Origin: Candidatus Endomicrobiellum guadaloupense
Lineage (GTDB): Bacteria; Elusimicrobiota; Endomicrobiia; Endomicrobiales; Endomicrobiaceae
Assembly: GCA_031278895.1 (NCBI GenBank)
Contig: JAITJN010000061.1
Coordinates: 1-61,643, forward strand
Reading direction: 5' to 3'
DNA: 61,643 nucleotides
Shown: positions 17,701 through 26,700 of the stretch, one piece after another
Numbering within the stretch: the first letter of the stretch is position 1
Layout: every line of letters starts with the position of its first letter
The notes under the pieces: model-generated
Told to the model about the DNA's origin: nothing
What the model saw: only the letters and a program-made list of their open reading frames with translations
The model's database searches: none
Made by a program: the position numbers and the translations under genes

Positions 17701-20700
17701 ATATGGAAGTTTAAAAGAAACATTAAAAAATATACTTGGGCCTAACTCCCCTATTCTGCTAAATTCCTATAGGGTTTCTTTTCAAATGTCTATTATTAGT
17801 ACAAAACTTGCTTTTGGGTCTGCGTTATTTAGTAAATTTTTAGAATTAATTGGAGAGGACAATCTTATCAGAGAAGGTGGCCCTTTTGCTATAGTAGATG
17901 AGGCTACTGGTCTTGGATTTTTTGAGAAAGGACAAGACATATATAAGTCTAATTTTGATCAAAAAACTATAAACTGGTTTTTTAAGAAAAATTTTGAACA
18001 ATTTATAAATCCACAGACTAGAGTTTTTTCAGGGATTATTACTGTGCTGCTACCCATATTGGGACCGGCTCTTTTGAATTCGCCTTTTCTAGGTACAATT
18101 ATGGGACCACTTGCATCTGCTGGAAATTCATCATTTATCCAGCAAAGTGAAGCTGTGAAATATATATATGAAAATGGGATAAAGGAGCGGTTATCTGGAA
18201 TCTTGGGGAAACTTATATTTGGCGATTCTATGGCTGGGCAAATTTTCCAAGAGTTGTTTGACGCAATGCCTGAGGATACAAATAAATCTAAGCTAGAACA
18301 ATTACAATTTTTAGCTTCTCATGGTTTTAATGTTGATAAGGTGCCAGAGGCTATAGATATTTTAAAATCCGATCCAGTAAATTTTAAGGAAAATTTAGAA
18401 AAAGCTTTCAAAATTTTGGGAGTCAATATACCAGATACTGAGCTTTCTTTTTTTGTAGAAAGTTTTTGTAAAATTTTCGATATTAACTTAGAAAATCTTA
18501 ACTCTTTGCTAAATCTTGTAAAGGAATTAAGACAAATCCAAGCAAAAATAAAAGACATAGAAAAAAATGATTTTACGGACAAAGAAGAAACTGAGCTGCA
18601 ACAACTAGCGGATCTTGGTGTAAGAACAAAGGAAGACCAACTGAGATTTGACTTTCTTCTTGAGAAGAAAGAGTTGAATGGTCTTAAAGAAAAGGAGAGT
18701 AGTTTAAAGCAACAGATAAAAAAACATAGGGAAACATTCAGCTCTGCAATTAAAAAAATATCAACGCAAAACTTAACAATGTTTATTTTGAAAGCGATCG
18801 CTAAATACAAAACAAGACTGCATGGTATCTACTATTCAGGGGAAAATTTAGAGGGTGAAGATCCTGCGTATGCTGCAATGTATGAAAAAGAGTTTGATAA
18901 TAATATTACTATGAATCAGATTATGGATATGATTGATAATTTAACGCTACCAGCGGGACTTTCTATTACTGAACAGTTGAATTATTTATATGGTATTGCT
19001 GGAATTGCTTCTTTAGGTATATCCTCTTTAAATATTAAATTAATCAACCAAGGAGATCAATTTAGTCTAACTCAAGAGATGCTAGAAGAATCTTTAGCAA
19101 ATAATAAAAGCAAAGATGTAGTAATTGAATTTTTATTAAATTACGCTTCGGCTATTTCAAAAATTCCTGACAAACAGCAGGAAGTACTTAGTATCGTTAA
19201 GATGTTAACTGGCGCATTTGAAAGTATTGAGGGTGGAAATGTAGCGCAAACTCTCTTTATGGCACAGTACTTAAATGTGTTAATGGGATCTTTAAATGTT
19301 AAAGATAAAGATATTTCAGATGGTATACAAAAAGCTGTTGACAAACTATTTAATATTGTTGGTAAACAAATGGTTGAAAATTTCAAAAATTCGCCAAGAT
19401 TAAGAGATGCGAGAATTATAGAGTTAGCAAATCTTGGTGAAATGCGTACACCTGAGCAGCAAACTGAATTTAATGCTTTTAGATTGAGCGAAGGAGAGGT
19501 AGAGTTCATAAAAGCTCAATATTCACCTGAAAGCTTAGCATTGAGTAACTACATAAATATGATAATTGATCAGGTCCAAAAAGGGGAAATAACGTATGCC
19601 CAATTTAGAGCTTTAATGGATACTGGTGATGAAGTATACTTTAAAGGTGGCAATGCGCGAACAAATGGATACAGGGCAGATTTAAGAAGATTAATGGCTG
19701 CTGAATCCAACAGAATTATTAGTGATGTAAATAATCTGTTTATTAAAAGACTCATTAGTAGAGAAGAAGCAATTACATTAAAGGAACAAGTGTTTTATTC
19801 AAGTTGGGCAATCGCTCCAATAAGTTACTTTAATATTTCCTTAAGTGTTCAGTCAAGAATACAAGCATTAACTCCTGCAACTGAAATCACAATTAAAACT
19901 CATGATGGTAATTTTAAAATATTTAAAATTGCCGATATATCAGAAATAGAAATAGTAGGAAATTTGAGAGATGTGAGATTAATTTTTACAGTTATTGATA
20001 GTGATAAAGAAGTAAAAATAGAAGGTTCTTTAAAAGGAAATTTAAGTTCTCTTGCTGCAAACCATGACGTTATTGGCAGAATTATGCCTCATATGAGAGC
20101 TTTACTTGAATCACAATTTTTCCCTGATAATGCAACTATAAAAATGGGACTTCTTAACGACATTGCATTATATTATGCAGCAGCTAAAATCGAGGCAGCT
20201 TTTACTGAAATTAAAAGTGACAGTGATCCCACGTGGAATGCTATAAGTTATGCGCTATTAAATACTGATGGAAGTGGAAGACTGAGGACTGGTATTTTTG
20301 GTGAGAATGGAGAATTGAGTACAGAAACGAAAGACGATATAATAAAGATGCTCGACTATGAGAGAGGGTATCAGTTGATTGATAAAATTGCATCAATAAC
20401 AAAAGAATCTAAGAATTTACAACTCTCATTTAATAACGATGGTACATTAACAAATGATTTTAAAGCAAAAATTGTAAAAGATCTTGGGGATACTATAGGA
20501 GACAGGTTTATTAGTTCAGTTGACAATAGATATTCCGCAATAGTTAAAGTTGTGATGTCAAAAGACTCCTATGAAACTGACGGTACTTTAAAAAAGGATA
20601 AAATAACATCAATTGGAGAGCCAGCTGCTAGAATGATAGAGTCATATCGTGCTGCTAGAATCCAATTAGAAAATATTTGGAACAGAGAAGATTTTATAAA

Positions 20701-23700
20701 TGGAACAATGCTAAGGCAGGATATTATTACAGAGCTTAGTAAAACTTTTTTAGTTGGACAACAAGCGTTGATTGAATCTTTTGCTGTTGAATGTATGAGG
20801 TTACAACAGATGATGACTCTGTACACTAATCAATCAGTAGAATTGCTTAGAGCATTAGCTGGAAATTCATCTCAATCTCCATTATCTCAATTAAAGACAT
20901 TCTTTTCGTTGGATAATGGTATACAAATGTCAGGGGTAGATTTATATATCTTGCTAAAGGTTGTAGAAGAATCCGGAAAAAAGAACGGGTATGATTTAAA
21001 TGGAGCAATAGAGAGCTTGACATCATTGGGAAGGATAAGACAAGAATTAGAAGAATTAACAAATGCTGAACTTGTTTGGGAAGTGATCTATAGAGCATTT
21101 GAACTTAATGTAGATGCTAAATCAGCTATAAAGACTGTTTTAGAGAAAGCAGATTCTATTGTCGAAGGGAAATTAAGTGACAATGCCAAATCTGAAATTG
21201 GAAGAGTTTTGAGAGACAAAGGCGTAGATACGACAAAAATCCAAAAAGTTATCGACAATGTTGATTCTATCCGTATGAAAATGGAAGAGCTTAGATTAAA
21301 TCCAGGCAGTAAATTAGATCCCGATTTTCATTATAGTGACGAAGCTGTTCGACAGGCTTTAATGCGTGAGTATGAAATAGTGAATACAAAAGCAGAAGAA
21401 ATTAATAACTTGGAATCAAAAATGAATTCTCTTTTTGCAGACTCAGGCTATTCTGACAATAAAGCATTACTGCCTCGTTTAGAATATTTACGAAATAATT
21501 CTAAAGATATAAATGAAATGTTTGAAGGAAGAGGCAATAAAAGTGGTGATATGAATCAAAGAGTTAATGATATTGTAGATAAATTCAGTAAGGGAGAGAT
21601 TAGTCAGGAAGATATAGACTATATTAAAGATTTAGGTGTTGCAAATTTTGTACAAGAATTTTTAAATGGACGCGTTGACGGCGAGTCTGATGGAAAAGTT
21701 ACTAAATTCAGAGATGGTACTTTGGATCTTTTACGTGCTGTAGTGCTTACTATGGAAAATAATGACTTGAAAGCACAAGCAGCTAATGTTTTAAAGATGT
21801 TTATGATAGAGGCAAATAGGCGAGTTAATGGTTTTAACTTACGTACTAGTCAATCTGAAATGATCTCTCACTTTCAAAACAACGAAAATGTCGCAGTGGG
21901 AATGGGTGGTGGTAAAACAATTGCAATGGCTATAGATGCAATTATTGCAAGAGTGCTTAAGGGAAAAGATGCCAACACAGAGATATTGGTTGGAAATGAC
22001 GATTTGGATAATTACGCGTCAAACGCTAGTATTGGTAGGAAGCTATTTGAATCTTTAGGTATGAAAGCTGCCAACATTGAAGATTATAGACTAGAAGGTC
22101 ATGACACAGATTTGGACGGCATTAGAGGTATATATAGCGATCCTGACACCGTTGTTATTATGAGTCCTACTACAAGAGGTCATTTAAAAAATGAAGCGAT
22201 AAGTAAAGGTGGGGCAGAAGGGCAACTTTTAAATGATATTCTCAATAGCGTAAATAGGGTTATTGCAGATGAAGTTCACTTATGGGCTCTTACGCGCACG
22301 GCTTCTGTAATAGGAGGCGACAATCAACCTCCTGATATTGGATTAGTTAGAAGAACATTGGAGATAGGAAATGTTTTAAATGCGTCAGCTATATATAATG
22401 CTATGCTTGCTGATGGTAAAAATAATGTTCTGTCCGCAGAAATCACAATGCCTGAGTTAGATAATAGAAGTGTAACTATTTATCGTTTTAAAACTGAAAG
22501 AGATCTTCAGGCTGCAAAGCTACCCGAGAATTGGATAGCTGTTGTTGGTGAACAATCATCCTCTTTAGAGGTAAAAATGGCAGACAAACTTAGAGAGAAC
22601 TTAATAGAAAAAATTGTTCATTCTGGGCCAAAGAATACATATTATGGTGGTGATGACGGATACAATGAAGCAAGGCGGTTAAACAGTGTAATAATGGGTT
22701 TATTTTCAGGTTCAGAAAATGGGGGTATGCAAATATCTAGACAAGATGGAACTGTAAAACCTGTTGGCGTAAGTGGTATCCAAGAAAACATGGTTCTTAA
22801 TGATATATATCGTCAACTTGGATTTACATTAAGGTTAGGTCTAGAAAAACAAATGCCTGAAAGTGAAATGAAAGATTTTATGCAGAAATCCACAAAAACC
22901 AGTAAAACCAGTATGCAAACATCCTTAGCAGCAATATATTCTGGAGCTCGCGATGTTGTGATGGTGGGAGGTTCTGGAACTGTTGACGGCTTGCAGCAGC
23001 TTATTATTAACAGGACTGGTGCTGCGACGGTTTATAATATAACTGGAGAGCAAGCAGAAGTGGAAATGTTTAAATCAGCTTGGGATATTGGTGGAAGCTC
23101 TGAAGGTGAAATGAGTAAACTGGGACAACAATTGAAAACAGCTCTTGAAAATGATTTTAAAGGGTTTGATAATTTCTTATTTCTTGCCAAAACTAAGACT
23201 AGTTTTGAGGAAATAATAAAAGCAGTGCAGGAGAACTGGGAAACATTAAAAGCCATTGGTGTTGAAGTATATGAATTCACTGATAGGAAAGGTAAGTGGA
23301 GTGGAAAGGATGCAAGCTTAGTTCCTAATGAACAAAGCCAAAGTGATTTGGTTAAGGATTCGAGTAAAAAGCGGTTAATAATTGCAAACGAAAGCGGTGC
23401 TACCGGAATAGATTATCAAGGTGATTTTGTAAATATATTACTTGATACTCATTTAATGAGTGATGCAGACTTGGCTCAAGCTTTAAAGAGAACAGGTCGA
23501 CCAAATCCAAAAGCTAAAGATAATGAGAAAAAGAGATGGGATACTGTTAGAATAATGGCATATACCAACGATAACATAACATCTCAGCTAGACGCATTTA
23601 TTAACAGTCCTATGTTTAGAGACAAAGCTATTGAAGCGTGGAGAGGTTCTGGTTATATGCAAAACAAAGTTGCTGAAGAATTATTTAATAAGTTTATAAA

Positions 23701-26700
23701 GGCTGGCAATAAGATTGATTTGGCAACTATGTCTCATGAGGAAGTAAAAGAGATCTTGATTCTTGTATCAAATATCAGATCACTGTATGACATTGATGCT
23801 TCTATAAGATTTGCTGTAACTGATTCTATTAGAGATAGGATGGTTTTAAGTGTTCTTAGAGACTTAGTCGCTACTATGCCAAAAGGTGCTGCTCGGGATG
23901 TTGTGCAGAAAGAACTAAATGCCGCTCTTGATTCCAAAGGGCAGTTTGACAAAGAACGCTTTAGTTTAGAAAACAGAAAAGCCGAAAGCGCAGAAGAAAT
24001 TGTATTGAATGCATTTAATGGAGTACGAGAAGAAGTTAATGATCGTTTTGGAAGATTAAAAGATATTTTCTCTAAAGATGAAGTACTTCAAAAGCAGTTG
24101 CAGATTGTTTTAGGACATATGCAAGCTGTTGATTTAGCTCTTGAGCCAGCAAGTTATTTTGGACGCAGCCCTATTATTGATAGAGGACTTTCTTCAGCGA
24201 TAGATCTTGTAGAATTTGTTGGCATAATACGCTCATTTGAAGGATATATAATGCCAATGGAAACTGTTGCAGATACTGCTGGTAAGTCTTATGCTTCACA
24301 GGCTTTTGATTCGTCAAGACCTCAAACACCTATAATAAATGTTTTACATCAAAAGTCTGAGTCCGGTGGAGAGTATGTAAGAAATGAAAATGGAGAAGAA
24401 GTTTTAACCGCAAAAGGCAAGTTATTTATGGATATTCAAAAGCGGTTAAGTTCAGATAACTCTATAGCATGGTTGATGTTTTTTATGGCGGTGCTTAATG
24501 CATTAGGTGTTGGGGATTTAATGGAAAAGGACTATACCAACATCAACAATAATAATCCTAAAGAAGTTGCGCAACTCGCAGAAGAACTTACACGAATACT
24601 CTGGGAAAAAGCAGAGATAAGCAAACTTAATGAAATAATTACTACTTATGGCAATATGCGAAGTGATAATGAAGAACAACGTGAGTTTAGAGAAAATCAG
24701 ATAAGACAAGATGAGATTGGAATTAAAGAAAACAGTACTAATGAAAATAGTTCTACAAGTATAAAAGTTGGTTCAGACGAATACAAGAAGTTCTTTGAAG
24801 GAAATGCAAGAAGCAAATTTATAGATGACTTCAGAGCTAAATTGTCCAAAGATACTTCATTGTCTACTGGAGGGGAACTTACACCTAAGGGAAGAATGTT
24901 TGTTAAAATAGCAGAAAGATTTATGGATCAAGATTCTGATTGGAAACAATTTTTAACAGAAGGGCCATTAGCACAATTTATTTTTTCAAGTGATATAATA
25001 GTTGACTTTAAATTTAATGCTGACACAGCTTTAAGAATTACGAATGAGCTTTGGACAGCTGGCGTATGGGATACTGAACAAATAGAATTACTTTATGGTT
25101 GGTATAAATCAATCCCTGTTGAAAGTCGTACTGGTGCTATAACATCGTTTATTCAATTAAAAGGTGTTTTAACTGCTAGACATTCAACTATCAAAAAAGA
25201 ACTTGCAAAACAGAAAGGATACAAATTGCCAAATGCTATGGTTATAGAGCTTGCAAAATTAACTCAAGGTATGTCTTTTGGCAATGATATGAAAGGATAT
25301 GAAGCTTATTTCAAAAATATTTTAGAGTTTGATGAAAGAGCTGAAGTAGCAGTTGAGAGGACAGTATATATGGGCAATCTGGCTTCAGATGTAAGCCTAT
25401 CTTCTGTGCCTAAATGGCTCAGAACTTTTGGAGCAGGTATTTATTATTTGACTCCTTGGGGCCGGTTTGGTAGGTATAACTCAGGGTCTAGTTTTAGAGG
25501 ATTGCAAGACTCTGTTTTCGTTGATGTCAGTAAAGCCCGTGATTTTTTTTCTTTACAAGGGGAAGATGTTGATAATACAGGAGATTTTATAAACTTTATA
25601 AGGCCGTTAATGTCTATCTCTGGAGCTAAAAATGACAGAACAGATACTGCTTTGGATAACTTTAAATCATTCCTTGAATTAACAACGATGAAAAACATAG
25701 ATGCAATGACTAAGACGAAGTTTTATCAGCATAAATATTTTAAAATTGCTGTAACTGCAGTACTTATTGCTTTATTTTCAGCTGTGACTTTTGGTATCGG
25801 TGGAGTTGTTGCTACCATAGCCTTTGCACTTTTATCTGTAACAGCAATTGTTGCACTTCTTGTACGTAAGCTTTACTATAAAGAGGATATTAACCCATTA
25901 ACTTTATTAAAATCAGTGCCAAAATTCTACGAAACGCCTTCAAACTTAAAGATAGGAGATATCAATAAGTTCAACAATATTGAGACACTTTGTACTTTGG
26001 CAAAAGATGGTACGTTGAGTTCTAAAGATATTGGCAAACTCAAGCTAAATACGTTACGAAATCTTCTTGATAATAGTTATCCATGGATAATAAGCACAGA
26101 AGAGAAGCATTTTCTTGTGGGTAAGGGAATGTTAGATAGAATGGATGCTTTGAAGGAAGAAGAGATAGGACGTTATATCAACGATCCATATTATGTAAAT
26201 AAAGAAGCTGATGCTGAAAAACGTAAGGCATTGGTAGAGAAAGAGTTTAAGTGGAATATGGCAGCAATTAGTAAACTTATTTTTGAAAAAAATGCTGATA
26301 GGATGAATGAAGGATACATAAACTCAAATGAATTTAAGACTTTAGCTAAAAAACTGCTTGTAGTTATGTTTAATGATGTCAAAGTAGCAAAAAATTATGA
26401 TGTTATGATTGAAAGACTAAAAGGTATTTTACTACAAGAAGGAAATCAACCAGGCGTTGTTCCTAAAGATTTAAATATCTCTATAAATCAATTAGAAGAC
26501 AGTAATTATTTTAATAATGATAACAGTCTCAAAAAGTCAGTGGTAGACATAACTAATGTTGAGCTTAAATTAGATAAAGGTATAAACGTACAAGGCGCTG
26601 GAAGACGTTTAGTCGGCGTAATGGGCGAAGGATTTACAAAACCTGAAGAAGTCAATATGGCATTGGCAAAGGCTTTGTATTATTTTAGATCTTATGATGA

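Noticed and set aside
21700-23640. The ATPase region as the housekeeping SecA fused by error
   Set aside because: Motif sequences differ clearly from housekeeping SecA (GMGGGKT, DEVH, GATGID), and the frame continues without break for thousands of residues on each side.
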